Assembly: GCF_000445995.2 (NCBI RefSeq)
Contig: NC_022080.4
Coordinates: 380,001 to 444,000 of the forward strand
Origin: Geobacillus genomosp. 3
GTDB lineage: Bacteria; Bacillota; Bacilli; Bacillales; Anoxybacillaceae
Direction of reading: 5' to 3'
DNA length: 64,000 bases
The notes under the pieces were generated by a model. It was not told where the DNA came from and did no database searches. It saw only the letters and a list, made by a program, of their open reading frames with translations. Position numbers and translations under genes: made by a program. The stretch's first letter is position 1. Each line of letters begins with the position of its first letter. This document shows positions 1 through 8,392 of the stretch, piece after piece.

Positions 1-308
1 GGCTCAAGCCAAACGCGGACGAGGCCGTTGCATCCGGCGCCCTGCCCCCACGTCAAATCGTCCTCATTCCGCAAATCAAACGACACCGCGGCTGCTTCGC
101 GGCTCGCCAATGCGTCGCGGACGCAGGCCGCCACCGCTTCTTCCAGGCATCCGCCGCTCAGCAGCCCGACCGTTTCCCCGTTTGCGCCAATCCACATGCA
201 TGTTCCTTCTTTTTGGTACGCGGATCCTTCCACATTGATGATCATGGCCAACACGCCATCGCCCGGCGCGGCGGCGATCGCTTCGAGCACAGCATGGTAA
301 CTCTCCAT
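1..308 (-). CDS. XdhC/CoxI-family molybdoenzyme maturation protein (partial, 3' end outside window)
   Basis: The reverse strand reads MESYHAVLEAIAAAPGDGVL and continues with a GSAYQKEGTCMWIG stretch and then LLSGGCLEEAV, the pattern at the N-terminus of XdhC/CoxI proteins, which sulfurate or insert the molybdenum cofactor of molybdoenzymes. The start at 308 follows a GGAGGATGAG ribosome site. About 102 codons are visible and the rest lies beyond base 1. It is the last visible member of a minus-strand run behind a molybdopterin oxidoreductase, so serving that enzyme is the likely role (inference). Subfamily and exact partner cannot be judged from the N-terminal third. Confidence 0.8.
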   Translation of the reverse strand, partial: MESYHAVLEAIAAAPGDGVLAMIINVEGSAYQKEGTCMWIGANGETVGLLSGGCLEEAVAACVRDALASREAAAVSFDLRNEDDLTWGQGAGCNGLVRVWLE

Positions 309-311
309 GGC

Positions 312-767
312 TCATCCTCCTTCCGCATGGCGCCAAAGGCGGCTGAGCTGTTGAAAGCGCGGCGGGACGATAAACAGGCTTTCATAGCGGCCGTAGATGG
401 CGGCGACAGCCGGCACGAGCCGGACGAGTGCACGCGTGAGCGCTTGAAGCGGCGTGTCCGGATGGAATCGGCCGGCCGCTTTTAACATTTCATTCGTTTC
501 CGTCATCGCTTCAGCGGCGCGGAACAGTACGCTGAGATGGTATTTCATCCGGCTGGGCTGAAGCGGGTCGGCAAGCAGGGCGGCGGTGTGCACGCCAAGT
601 TCGTGCGCTAAGGCGTCAAGCCGGGCGAAAAGCGGATAAGTGGACGCTTTATCTTGCACGTACGGACGCAGCTCTTGTTTGAGCGCTTCGTTCGCTGCAT
701 CTAGGTCGCGCAGCGGTTCACGCATTTGACTGACCGCTTCGGCGATGTTGCGCAACGGGTTAGACAT
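312..767 (-). CDS. Helical protein of unknown function in molybdoenzyme operon
   Basis: This predicted soluble protein of about 151 residues (MSNPLRNIAEAVSQMREPL...) is rich in Leu and Ala and looks all-helical, with no signal peptide or membrane segment. I do not recognise the family. It sits between the molybdopterin oxidoreductase and the XdhC-type gene. An ATG at 767 overlaps the oxidoreductase stop codon, suggesting translational coupling; ATGs at 773 and 782 are alternatives, and none has a perfect ribosome site. The position suggests an accessory subunit or private chaperone of the oxidoreductase, by analogy with helical chaperones of other molybdoenzymes, but no motif proves this. Confidence 0.6.
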   Translation of the reverse strand: MSNPLRNIAEAVSQMREPLRDLDAANEALKQELRPYVQDKASTYPLFARLDALAHELGVHTAALLADPLQPSRMKYHLSVLFRAAEAMTETNEMLKAAGRFHPDTPLQALTRALVRLVPAVAAIYGRYESLFIVPPRFQQLSRLWRHAEGG

Positions 768-3015
768 GGGCATCACGCTCATTTCCAAGCCATTTTTCCA
801 CTTTGCAAACGCCGTTTTTGAAATGCGGCTGCTTTGACACTTGATCCCATGTATCAAGCGTCAGTTCGTTCGCCGCTTCTTGCTCGAGCAGCGAGCCGTA
901 ATGGAACGGGAGAAACACCATCCCTGGCAGCACTGAGTCGGTCAGGCGGGCGCGGACGATCGCTTCCCCGCGCCGGCTTGAGACGCGCACCCAATCGCCC
1001 GTGCGGATCTGCAAACGGGCGGCATCATCCGGATGGATTTCGGCATATCCGTTTGGCGCCGACATTTGCAAGAGCGGAGCCCGCCCCGTTTTCGTGCGCG
1101 TATGCCAATGAAAGACGTTGCGTCCGGTGTTGAGCCAAAACGGGTAGTCGCGGTCCGGCCATTCAAGCGGCGGCGACCAGTCGATTCCGTATAAAATGGC
1201 GCGCCCGTTGGCGCCAATGGCGGCGAACTCTTCACGCGTCCGCGCCCGTCCTGTCTGCATGTCGCGTCCGTATGATTCCGCTTCATCGACGCCGGTCGGA
1301 AACACGTTGTCGGTGTACAGCCGTTTTTTTCCTTCCGGGGATTGTTCGTTGCACGGCCATTGGATGCCGCCGAGCCGTTCTATTTTTTCGTACGTCATGC
1401 CGGACATGTCGCATGGGCGCCCTTTTGAGACGAGGCGCCACTCATGAAACGCTTCCTCCGGCGTCCGGTAGGCAATGAGCGGCCGGCCGCTTCGGTCGCG
1501 AAAGCCCATGCGCCGGGAAAACTCAATCAGCAGCTCCAAATCGGACGGCAAGCCGAACGGCGGGTCGACCGCCTTGCGGAGCACATTGACGCGCCGCTCT
1601 AAATTCGTCATCGTGCCTTCCTTTTCGCCCCATAAAGCGACCGGGAGGACGAGATCCGCCAATTCGGCTGTTTCGTTGAAAAACGGATCTTGAACGACAA
1701 GAAACACCCGTTTTAACAGTTCGATCACCCGCCGGCGGTTCGGCAGCGAGACGGCCGGATTGGTGGCGATCACCCAAAACAGCTGAATGCGCCCTTCTTC
1801 GATGAGGCGAAGCATTTCCATCACATGTGTCTGCGGGCCGACCGGCAGCGTTTCAACATCGACATTCCACAGATCGGCGATCTCTTGCAAATGCTTCGGG
1901 TTTTCATCGTTCCGATATCCGGGGTAAAAGCCAGCGCCGCCGACTTCACGGTTGGACATCGAACTCGGCTGGCCGGCGTGTTGAAACGGCCCCGATCCGG
2001 GCTTGCCGATTTTGCCCATGATTAAGTGCATCGAATTGACGAGCGAGGCGGCCGCCGTGGCGTCCATGCTTTGATAGACACCTTGCAGCAGCACGGTGAC
2101 CGTCGTTTTCGACGTGCCGATCCACTCGGCGCACGTCCGCAAATCGCGCTCCGGCACACCGGTGATCCGTTCGACAACATCGGGCGTATAGCGGGCGGCG
2201 GTTTGTTCCAGCTGTTCGTACCCGACCGTGCAGCGGCGGATATAGTCACGGTCGATCCAGCCGTTGGCGATCAGCAAATGGATCAATCCGTTTAAGACGG
2301 CGACGTTCGTGCCGCTTCTTGGCCGGAGCGACAGATCGGCCATTTTTTGGCTGATGTCAAGGCGCGGGTCGATTTCAATGAGTTTTGTGCCGCGTTTTCG
2401 GCGGGCATCGAGCACCCGCTCCCAAAGGACGGTATTCGTTTCGTTCGAGTTGCGGCCGATAAATACGATCACATCCGTGATGTCCAAATCGTCAAGGCAG
2501 GCGGGAGGGCCGTCGGCGCCGAAGCTTTGGATGAGCGACCATTCGGCGGTCGCCGTGCACAGTCTTGTGTTGGCGTCAACATGGTGGGTGCGCAAGCCGG
2601 CGCGGGTGATTTTTGAAATCGTGTAATACTCTTCTAAATACAGCTGGCCGCTATGGTAAACGGCGATGCTGTCCGGCCCATGGGCAGACAGCAGCTCCCT
2701 CGTTTTGTCAACAAGCAGCGAAAGGGCATCATCCCAGCTCGCCGGCACGAGCGTCCCGCTTCGGTTGCGGATGAGCGGCCGCGTCAATCGGTCCAGGCTG
2801 TTGTTCGCCCACCATTGGTTCTCCCCTTTCGGCCCAAGACGGCCGCGGTTGACCGGATAGCGGACATTGCCTTTAATGCCGACGATGCGGTTGTCTTTCA
2901 CCGCGATGTAGCAGCCGCAACCGTTTGAGCAAATGCCGCAAGTGGAATACACCCATTTGTCGATTTCGCCTTGCGTATATACGCTCATATCTTCGCGCGG
3001 CGTCTCCCATGCCAT
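760..3015 (-). CDS. Molybdopterin oxidoreductase, assimilatory nitrate reductase/formate dehydrogenase-like
   Basis: A 751-residue bis-MGD oxidoreductase. The N-terminus has C26-x2-C29-x3-C33 for an Fe-S cluster, but the expected fourth Cys in the GRLCPKG-type motif is Gly61 (GRLGPKG); an extra Cys35 lies close by. The likely Mo ligand is Cys153 (NTRLCTATAEW). Later come GRNSNETN and the molydopterin-binding C-terminal domain (LNTGRNVFHWHTRTKTG). It most resembles the NasC/NapA/FdhF group. There is no twin-arginine signal, so it is probably cytoplasmic. The start at 3015 follows AAGGGGATG. The small gene at 3022-3246 precedes it and a helical protein plus XdhC follow. The substrate is unknown; nitrate and formate are both possible. 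Confidence 0.85.
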   Translation of the reverse strand: MAWETPREDMSVYTQGEIDKWVYSTCGICSNGCGCYIAVKDNRIVGIKGNVRYPVNRGRLGPKGENQWWANNSLDRLTRPLIRNRSGTLVPASWDDALSLLVDKTRELLSAHGPDSIAVYHSGQLYLEEYYTISKITRAGLRTHHVDANTRLCTATAEWSLIQSFGADGPPACLDDLDITDVIVFIGRNSNETNTVLWERVLDARRKRGTKLIEIDPRLDISQKMADLSLRPRSGTNVAVLNGLIHLLIANGWIDRDYIRRCTVGYEQLEQTAARYTPDVVERITGVPERDLRTCAEWIGTSKTTVTVLLQGVYQSMDATAAASLVNSMHLIMGKIGKPGSGPFQHAGQPSSMSNREVGGAGFYPGYRNDENPKHLQEIADLWNVDVETLPVGPQTHVMEMLRLIEEGRIQLFWVIATNPAVSLPNRRRVIELLKRVFLVVQDPFFNETAELADLVLPVALWGEKEGTMTNLERRVNVLRKAVDPPFGLPSDLELLIEFSRRMGFRDRSGRPLIAYRTPEEAFHEWRLVSKGRPCDMSGMTYEKIERLGGIQWPCNEQSPEGKKRLYTDNVFPTGVDEAESYGRDMQTGRARTREEFAAIGANGRAILYGIDWSPPLEWPDRDYPFWLNTGRNVFHWHTRTKTGRAPLLQMSAPNGYAEIHPDDAARLQIRTGDWVRVSSRRGEAIVRARLTDSVLPGMVFLPFHYGSLLEQEAANELTLDTWDQVSKQPHFKNGVCKVEKWLGNERDAHV

Positions 3016-3021
3016 ATACGG

Positions 3022-3246
3022 TCATCCCCTTATCCATGATAAATGGTCGGCGGTGATGATGGTCCGCAGTTGCTGGTACGTTGGATACGACGGTGTGTAG
3101 CTGACGGAACGGTACGGCAAAAATGGGGGCGGCACAGGCGTAGTGGCGGCGTATACAGGAAGCCATGCCGCCGGCACGTTTGTCTCGGCGCGAAACGGCG
3201 GCGTGATGAGCTGCCAAAAGGCAAGCGGCGGCAGCGGGTGGGCCAT
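3022..3246 (-). CDS. Small aromatic- and proline-rich protein upstream of molybdoenzyme
   Basis: A 74-residue protein starting MAHPLPPLAFWQLITPPF, rich in Pro, Tyr and Trp, with a C-terminus ending SWIRG. The ATG at 3246 follows an AAAGGGGG ribosome site at good spacing, and the gene ends only a few bases before the molybdopterin oxidoreductase start, so the two should be co-transcribed. I recognise no domain. It has no clear membrane segment. It may be a small subunit, or a spore-coat-like protein judging from composition alone. Its reality rests on the ribosome site and the operon position. Confidence 0.5.
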   Translation of the reverse strand: MAHPLPPLAFWQLITPPFRAETNVPAAWLPVYAATTPVPPPFLPYRSVSYTPSYPTYQQLRTIITADHLSWIRG

Positions 3247-3317
3247 CAGGTCGTCCCCCTTTCGAAAAAGAGCTCTGCTATCATTATATTTCTGTAACAA
3301 ATGCCCATGACTGAAAA

Positions 3318-3350
3318 ACAAAAGAAGCCAGCCGTCATCGGCTAGCTTCC
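3318..3350 (-). terminator. Rho-independent terminator after the RHH gene
   Basis: On the minus strand GAAGCTAGCCG-atga-CGGCTGGCTTC (one G-U pair) is followed by TTTTG TTTTT. It closes the SPFH-RHH transcript and separates it from the molybdoenzyme operon. Confidence 0.75.
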
Positions 3351-3521
3351 TTGTTGTTGATCCGTTTTTCCTTTCCCGAGCCGTCCCGCCCGCTTCGCCG
3401 CCTCCCGCAGCAAATACTCGATCTGGGCGTTGACGCTGCGGAACTCGTCTTGCGCCCATTGCTCTAGTATGGTGTACAGGTCATAGTCAATGCGCAAAGG
3501 GAACTGTTTTTTCTTTATCAT
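3342..3521 (-). CDS. Small ribbon-helix-helix (Arc-like) DNA-binding protein
   Basis: About 59 residues: [20 protein letters not shown]... then [18 protein letters not shown] short N-terminal strand (KQFPLRI) followed by two helices and the S-x-N-x-Q-I-E-x-L-L pattern is typical of Arc/MetJ-fold proteins. The ATG at 3521 has GGAG about four bases upstream; a TTG at 3533 is an alternative. It follows the SPFH gene immediately, so they are probably one transcript. No toxin partner is visible, so a toxin-antitoxin role is not supported; in this pairing the protein may act with the SPFH membrane protein. Confidence 0.7.
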   Translation of the reverse strand: MIKKKQFPLRIDYDLYTILEQWAQDEFRSVNAQIEYLLREAAKRAGRLGKGKTDQQQGS

Positions 3522-3536
3522 CGCACTCCACAACCA

Positions 3537-4382
3537 TCAGTATAGACTGCCGGTATTGATCACCGGCTGGGTGGCGCGTTCGGAGACGATCGCCACCATC
3601 AAGTTGTTGACCATTGCGGCCTTTCGTTCATCATCTAACTCTAAAATGTTTTCTTTGTCAAGTTGTTCAATCGCCATTTGCGCCATCGAGACGGCGCCTT
3701 CGACGATTTTTTTCCGGGCGGCCAAAATGGCGGCGGCTTGTTGGCGTTGCAACATGGCACCCGCGATTTCCGGCGAGTAGGCCAAGTGAGTGAGGCGCGC
3801 TTCCATCACCTCGACTCCGGAGACACGCAATCGTTCCTGCAGTTCAGCAGCGAGAACATCGGAAATAATATCAGCGTTGCCGCGCAACGTAATCTCGTTG
3901 TCGTCTTCAAACGTGTCGTACGGATATTTCGTCGCTACATGGCGGATGGCCGCTTCGCTTTGAATCTCGACAAATTGTTCATAATCATCAACGTCAAACA
4001 CCGCCTTGGCTGAATCAACGACGCGGAAGACGACGACGGCGGCGATTTCAATTGGATTGCCTTGAACATCGTTCACTTTCAACTTGTTGCTCGTGAAGTT
4101 TCGCACGCGCAGCGATACTTTCTTTCGAACGGTGAGCGGTACGGTGAAAAACAGCCCGCTGTCGCGAATCGTGCCGAAATAGCGGCCGAAAAAGGTGAGC
4201 ACTTTCGCTTGATTCGGCTGAACGATCGTGATGCCAGTCGCCAAGAGGGCGGCAAGGGCGAAGCAGAAAACGGCCAATAAGAGCTGCACTTGAATGAGGA
4301 CGACAAAACCAGCCATAACGAAAAGGACGATGCATCCGATGCCGATAAATCCATCCATGCGCCATGCTTCTTGTTCTCTCAT
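3537..4382 (-). CDS. SPFH/Band 7 (prohibitin-like) membrane protein
   Basis: A 281-residue protein. Residues about 11-50 form a hydrophobic hairpin (FIGIGCIVLFVMAGFVVLIQ...). The SPFH domain follows: VQPNQAKVLTFFGRYFGT, then TVPLTVRKKVSLRVRNF and a helical part with EVMEARLTHLAYSPEIAGAM before an Ala/Glu-rich tail. SPFH proteins form membrane scaffolds affecting proteases, lipids or signalling. The ATG at 4382 has AGGGGGA six bases upstream, so in-frame codons further upstream are excluded. It is followed directly by a small RHH protein. The specific role is unknown. Confidence 0.85.
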   Translation of the reverse strand: MREQEAWRMDGFIGIGCIVLFVMAGFVVLIQVQLLLAVFCFALAALLATGITIVQPNQAKVLTFFGRYFGTIRDSGLFFTVPLTVRKKVSLRVRNFTSNKLKVNDVQGNPIEIAAVVVFRVVDSAKAVFDVDDYEQFVEIQSEAAIRHVATKYPYDTFEDDNEITLRGNADIISDVLAAELQERLRVSGVEVMEARLTHLAYSPEIAGAMLQRQQAAAILAARKKIVEGAVSMAQMAIEQLDKENILELDDERKAAMVNNLMVAIVSERATQPVINTGSLY

Positions 4383-4594
4383 ACCTATCCCCCTAATAGT
4401 GTTGATTTGATATTTATATGATATCATATAATCAAAAAAATGGAAACAGGGATTGATCATGTTAAGACAAGAAGAGGGATTCGCCCATAGCTCGCCACGA
4501 GGCGGATGTTTCTAACTATTTTCGATCCAGAAGCATAAAGGGCGATCGTTCAGCCTGTTAATGTTTTAATGTACTAAAAAATGGAAATTCATAA

Positions 4595-4624
4595 TTGACA
4601 TCGCTTTCATTGTCATCATACAAT
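4595..4624 (+). promoter_or_regulatory. Sigma-A promoter of hutPH with overlapping cre-like site
   Basis: TTGACA (4595-4600) and TACAAT (4619-4624) are 18 bp apart, ahead of hutP at 4656. TGACATCGCTTTCA (4596-4609) fits the CcpA operator consensus TGWAANCGNTNWCA at 13 of 14 positions and overlaps the -35 element. Catabolite repression of histidine use is known in B. subtilis; CcpA binding here is inferred. Confidence 0.7.
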
Positions 4625-4655
4625 AGAAAAAAAGACCAATAGGTGTGTAGAAGCA

Positions 4656-5102
4656 ATGGAAACACGACAAGCGCGCATCGGCCGGTTGGCATTGCTGCTG
4701 GCGATGCTGGACGAGGGGGAGGAAGGCCCGGTCCTCAACCAGCTTGAGGCGCTTTCATGGCGCTATTGTCAAGGGCGGGTCGGGGCGATGGAGCCGCAAA
4801 AAATCGTCGCGGCGGTCGAGACGGCGGCGAAGCGGCATGGAGTGGTTGACGGTGGCTTGTACCGTGAGATGCACGCCTTATACCATGCGATTTTAGAGGC
4901 AGTGCATGGCGTGACGAGGGGACAGGTACAGTTGGGAGATTTATTGAGAACCGCCGGCCTTCGTTTCGCCGTTGTGCGCGGCATGCCGTATGAACAGCCG
5001 AAAGAAGGGGAATGGATTGCCGTCGCCTTGTACGGAACGATCGGCGCTCCGGTGCGCGGGCTCGAGCATGAGGCGGTCGGGCTCGGAATCAACCATATAT
5101 AG
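4656..5102 (+). CDS. hutP: HutP, histidine-dependent antiterminator of the hut operon
   Basis: 148 residues, the family length. HutP forms a hexamer that, with L-histidine and Mg2+, binds NAG repeats in the leader RNA and disrupts a terminator so that histidine-degradation genes are read. The metal- and ligand-binding residues are present: His73 and His77 ([10 protein letters not shown]) and His138 (LEHEAVGLG), numbered as in B. subtilis HutP. A terminator preceded by a purine-rich leader follows directly, then hutH. The start ATG at 4656 lies 32 bp after the sigma-A -10 element. Identity is secure. Confidence 0.95.
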   Translation: METRQARIGRLALLLAMLDEGEEGPVLNQLEALSWRYCQGRVGAMEPQKIVAAVETAAKRHGVVDGGLYREMHALYHAILEAVHGVTRGQVQLGDLLRTAGLRFAVVRGMPYEQPKEGEWIAVALYGTIGAPVRGLEHEAVGLGINHI

Positions 5103-5169
5103 GAACCATGCCTAGAGCAAGGAGTGATGAGGAGGCGAACGCCGCCATATGGCGGGCCGCCTCTTTTTG
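5103..5169 (+). promoter_or_regulatory. HutP-responsive leader and terminator between hutP and hutH
   Basis: The 46-bp hutP-hutH gap carries TAG, AAG, GAG and GAG triplets (about 5112-5133), which fit the NAG repeats bound by HutP. A hairpin follows: outer stem GAGGCG/CGCCTC, inner stem CCGCCA-ta-TGGCGG, then TTTTTG (5132-5169). It is positioned as the classical hut attenuator. HutP binding is inferred from the family; the hairpin is seen directly. Confidence 0.8.
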
Positions 5170-5202
5170 TTTGTCCAACATGACCGAAGGGGGATGGAAG
5201 AG

Positions 5203-6711
5203 ATGGTCGTATTAACAGGCCAGACGTTGACGCTTGATGAAGTGAGACGCGTCGTCTATCAGTTCGAGCCGGTGGCGGCGGCTGAAGAGAGCATGCAGCG
5301 AGTCCGGCAAAGCAGGGCCGTTGTAGAGGAGGCGATCGCCAGCGGCCGGACGATTTATGGCGTGAATACGGGTTTTGGCAAGCTCGCTGATGTGCGCATT
5401 GATGGAAGCAGCCTCGAGCAGCTGCAAATGAATCTTCTCCGCTCGCACGCCTGCGCGGTCGGCGCGCTGTTTGCCGAAGAGGTGGTGCGGGCGATGCTTC
5501 TCTTGCGGGCCAACGCGTTGTTAAAAGGGTATTCGGGCGTGCGTCCAGCGGTCATTGAGCAGCTGCTCTCGTTTTTGAACGCCGGCATCCACCCGATCGT
5601 GCCGCAGCAAGGGTCCCTCGGCGCGAGCGGCGATTTGGCGCCGCTTGCCCATTTGGCGTTGGCGTTGGTCGGCGAAGGAGATGTGATGTACCAAGGACGG
5701 CGGCTGCCTGCCGCCCAAGCGCTTTCACAGGCGGGGATCCCGCCGCTTTTCCTTCGAGAAAAAGAAGGGTTGGCGCTTATTAACGGCACGCAGGCGATGA
5801 CAGCGGTCGGGGCGCTCGCCTGCTTGGAAGCCCAACAGCTTGCGTATGACAGCGAATGGATCGCGTCGATGACAATCGAAGCGCTGTACGGCATTATCGA
5901 TGCATTTGACGCGCGCATTCATGAAGCGCGCGGGTTTCCGGAGCAGGCCGAGGTGGCGGAACGAATGCGCCGCTACCTCGCCGGCAGCCAGCTTGCCACA
6001 AGGCAAGGGGAGCGGCGCGTGCAAGATGCGTACTCGATCCGCTGCATTCCGCAAGTGCACGGGGCGTCGCTCAGGGCGCTTCGCTATGTGAACGAAACGT
6101 TGGAAATCGAAATGAATGCGGCGACCGACAATCCGCTCATTTTTGCCGACGGGGCGGTGCTCTCCGGCGGCAACTTTCACGGCCAGCCGGTGGCGCTCGC
6201 CATGGATTTGCTGAAAATTGCGGCGGCGGAACTGGCCAACATCAGTGAGCGCCGCATCGAACGGCTCGTCAATCCGCAGCTGAATGAAGGGTTGCCGCCG
6301 TTTTTAAGCCCGGAGCCCGGCTTGCAGTCAGGAGCGATGATCATGCAATATGCCGCTGCTTCGCTCGTATCGGAAAACAAGACGCTCGCCCACCCGGCCA
6401 GTGTCGATTCGATCCCGTCATCGGCCAACCAGGAAGACCACGTCAGCATGGGAACGACGGCCGCCCGCCATGCGTACATGATCGTGCAAAACGCAAGAAA
6501 GGTGCTGGCGATTGAGCTCATTTGCGCTTTGCAGGCGGTGGAACGGCGCGGCATCGAGCGCATGGCGCCATCAACAAGGCGATTTTACCAAGAGGCGCGC
6601 CGCCTCGTTCCGTCGATCGCGGCCGACCGTATGTTTTCCGCCGACATAGAAGCGGCGGACGCTTGGTTGAAAAACAGGGCGACTTGCTCCGGCCGTAGGA
6701 TAAAGGAGTAA
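5203..6711 (+). CDS. hutH: Histidine ammonia-lyase
   Basis: 502 residues. HutH deaminates L-histidine to trans-urocanate, the first step of histidine catabolism. The MIO-forming triad is Ala141-Ser142-Gly143 within [17 protein letters not shown], and [12 protein letters not shown] lies in the N-terminal catalytic region. The start chosen ([10 protein letters not shown]) aligns with the usual N-terminus; an upstream in-frame start at 5149 would place 18 extra residues over the attenuator. It depends on HutP antitermination. Unusually, urocanase, imidazolonepropionase and formiminoglutamase genes do not follow; the next gene is a spore cortex hydrolase. Either the rest of the pathway is elsewhere or it has been lost. 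Confidence 0.95.
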   Translation: MVVLTGQTLTLDEVRRVVYQFEPVAAAEESMQRVRQSRAVVEEAIASGRTIYGVNTGFGKLADVRIDGSSLEQLQMNLLRSHACAVGALFAEEVVRAMLLLRANALLKGYSGVRPAVIEQLLSFLNAGIHPIVPQQGSLGASGDLAPLAHLALALVGEGDVMYQGRRLPAAQALSQAGIPPLFLREKEGLALINGTQAMTAVGALACLEAQQLAYDSEWIASMTIEALYGIIDAFDARIHEARGFPEQAEVAERMRRYLAGSQLATRQGERRVQDAYSIRCIPQVHGASLRALRYVNETLEIEMNAATDNPLIFADGAVLSGGNFHGQPVALAMDLLKIAAAELANISERRIERLVNPQLNEGLPPFLSPEPGLQSGAMIMQYAAASLVSENKTLAHPASVDSIPSSANQEDHVSMGTTAARHAYMIVQNARKVLAIELICALQAVERRGIERMAPSTRRFYQEARRLVPSIAADRMFSADIEAADAWLKNRATCSGRRIKE

Positions 6712-6811
6712 AAAAGACAAACGCGGCGGGACAATGTGCATTCATCGATTCATAACATATAGTGGTACCGGTTGGGATTCCTTTAGCCGCACGAACTACG
6801 GAGGGATGCAC

Positions 6812-8074
6812 ATGTTTAGCCATACCGTCCGGCCGGGGGATACGTTGTTTTCAATTGGCCGCCGCTACGGCTATCCGGCCGAAAATCTTCAGCTTGTGAA
6901 TGGGTTGACGACGGCGAATATCGTCCCGGGGCAGGCGCTTTTGCTTCCGCTTTATACGTATACGGTGCAGCCTGGGGACACGCTGACTGCGATCGCCCGG
7001 CGGTCGTTTGTCACCGTAGAGCAGCTGCGGGCTGCCAATCCTGGAGTGAACCCAAATGCGCTGCGCCCGGGAATGACGATCACGATTCCTGATATTTCTT
7101 CCTACTTGGCGACAACGTTAGGGTATTACGTCGTCCGTGAACCGAGCGCCGATAGGGCGGTTGTCCGCGATTTTGCCCCATATTCGTCCTATATAACGCT
7201 TTTTGAGTACCATTTTGCCCCCAACGGCGATATTGTCAACGAATTGAACGATGCCGCCGCCATTGAGGAGGCGTGGCGCAATCGGGTGACGCCGCTTGCT
7301 GCCGTGACGAACTTGACAGCGGAGGGGTTCAGCCCGGCGCTTGCGGGTGCGGTGCTGAACAATCCCGAGGCGAGGGCGAATCTTGTGGAGAACATTTTTT
7401 ATTTAGTATCGCAAAAAGGATATGGCGGAGTGAATATCGATTTTGAACAAATTCGCGGCGAAGACCGCGACTTGTTTACCGGCTTTTTGCGCCAGCTGCG
7501 CGACCGTCTCAAGCCGGCTGGATATGTTGTTACGATCGCTGTCCCGGCGAAAACGAGCGAGAATATCCCGTGGTTGCGAGGATACGATTACGGCGGCATT
7601 GGCGCGGTTGTCGATTATATGTTTATTATGGCGTATGACTGGCACCATTTGGCGAGTGAACCCGGCCCGGTGGCGCCAATCGGCGGGGTGAGGGCCGCAG
7701 TGCAGTTTGCTGTCGAACGTGTACCAAGACAAAAAATTTTGCTCGGTCTCCCGCTGTATGGATACGATTGGATAATCCCTTATCGTCCCGGGACACTCGC
7801 GACGGCGCGTTCGAACCAAGAGGCGATTTTGACAGCGATGCGCTACCAGACGCCTGTCCAATATTCGCTTGCGGATGAATCCCCGTTTTTTCGCTATACG
7901 GACGAGTTAGGCAACACTCATGAAGTCTGGTTTGAGGATGTTCGAAGCATGGGGGCAAAACTGACGTTAGCCCGCCAGTTTGGGCTGGCCGGTGTCGGCG
8001 CTTGGCAGCTGACGTTAGGATTTGCGCCGGGTCCGTGGTTGTTGCGAAAGTTTTTCACCATTCGCAAAGTTTGA
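6812..8074 (+). CDS. LysM-GH18 spore cortex N-acetylglucosaminidase (SleL/YaaH-like)
   Basis: 420 residues. There are two LysM modules at about 2-47 (HTVRPGDTLFSIGRRYGYP) and 49-93 (YTVQPGDTLTAIARR), then a glycoside hydrolase 18 barrel with the GVNIDFEQI signature (Asp210, Glu212 as likely acid catalyst). This architecture matches SleL/YaaH, spore enzymes that trim cortex fragments during germination. There is no signal peptide, as usual for the family. The ATG at 6812 has GGAGGG upstream; further upstream starts lack a site. A CATATAGT box at 6756-6763 resembles a sigma-E -10 element, fitting mother-cell expression, but the -35 is weak. Confidence 0.9.
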   Translation: MFSHTVRPGDTLFSIGRRYGYPAENLQLVNGLTTANIVPGQALLLPLYTYTVQPGDTLTAIARRSFVTVEQLRAANPGVNPNALRPGMTITIPDISSYLATTLGYYVVREPSADRAVVRDFAPYSSYITLFEYHFAPNGDIVNELNDAAAIEEAWRNRVTPLAAVTNLTAEGFSPALAGAVLNNPEARANLVENIFYLVSQKGYGGVNIDFEQIRGEDRDLFTGFLRQLRDRLKPAGYVVTIAVPAKTSENIPWLRGYDYGGIGAVVDYMFIMAYDWHHLASEPGPVAPIGGVRAAVQFAVERVPRQKILLGLPLYGYDWIIPYRPGTLATARSNQEAILTAMRYQTPVQYSLADESPFFRYTDELGNTHEVWFEDVRSMGAKLTLARQFGLAGVGAWQLTLGFAPGPWLLRKFFTIRKV

Positions 8075-8167
8075 ATGCTATGGCGGCAGATCGTGCTGGC
8101 AAATGCCGCGCGTTACAAAAGTATAAAATGAATGAGACTTCGTTTTTCGGCGCATTCCGCCGGGGCA

Positions 8168-8212
8168 AGGAAGCAACCGTCAAGGAAGATGGTTTGCTTC
8201 CTTCACTTTTTT
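8168..8212 (+). terminator. Rho-independent terminator after the SleL-like gene
   Basis: GGAAGCAACC pairs with GGTTTGCTTCC (one-base bulge) across a 12-base loop, followed by CACTTTTTT. Confidence 0.7.
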
Positions 8213-8392
8213 AGCGAAGTCCCGAAAGGATGACGAAGGTCGGGGGATATGGGAAAATCGGCGCCTCTTTGCCAACTAAACGAAATGGATGCGGCGAAAT
8301 CCGTCATTTTTCGCCATCCTCCTAAAGTTGTCCCCCATTCGGATTTGCGGTAAGATGAGAAAGAGAGAAAAAAGGGGAAAGGGTGGCTGCTG
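8213..8392 (+). other. Leader region upstream of the TerC-family gene
   Basis: About 180 bp without a gene. GGATGACGAA near 8228 and TTTCGCCATCC near 8314 form a weak inverted repeat. TerC-family genes often sit behind a manganese yybP-ykoY riboswitch, but I could not recognise its conserved segments here. Confidence 0.3.

Noticed and set aside
3342..4382. Toxin-antitoxin pair from the ribbon-helix-helix gene
   Set aside because: The partner is an SPFH membrane protein, not a toxin, and no second small toxin frame was seen.
8213..8392. yybP-ykoY manganese riboswitch before the TerC gene
   Set aside because: Expected from the family, but the conserved core segments could not be found by eye.
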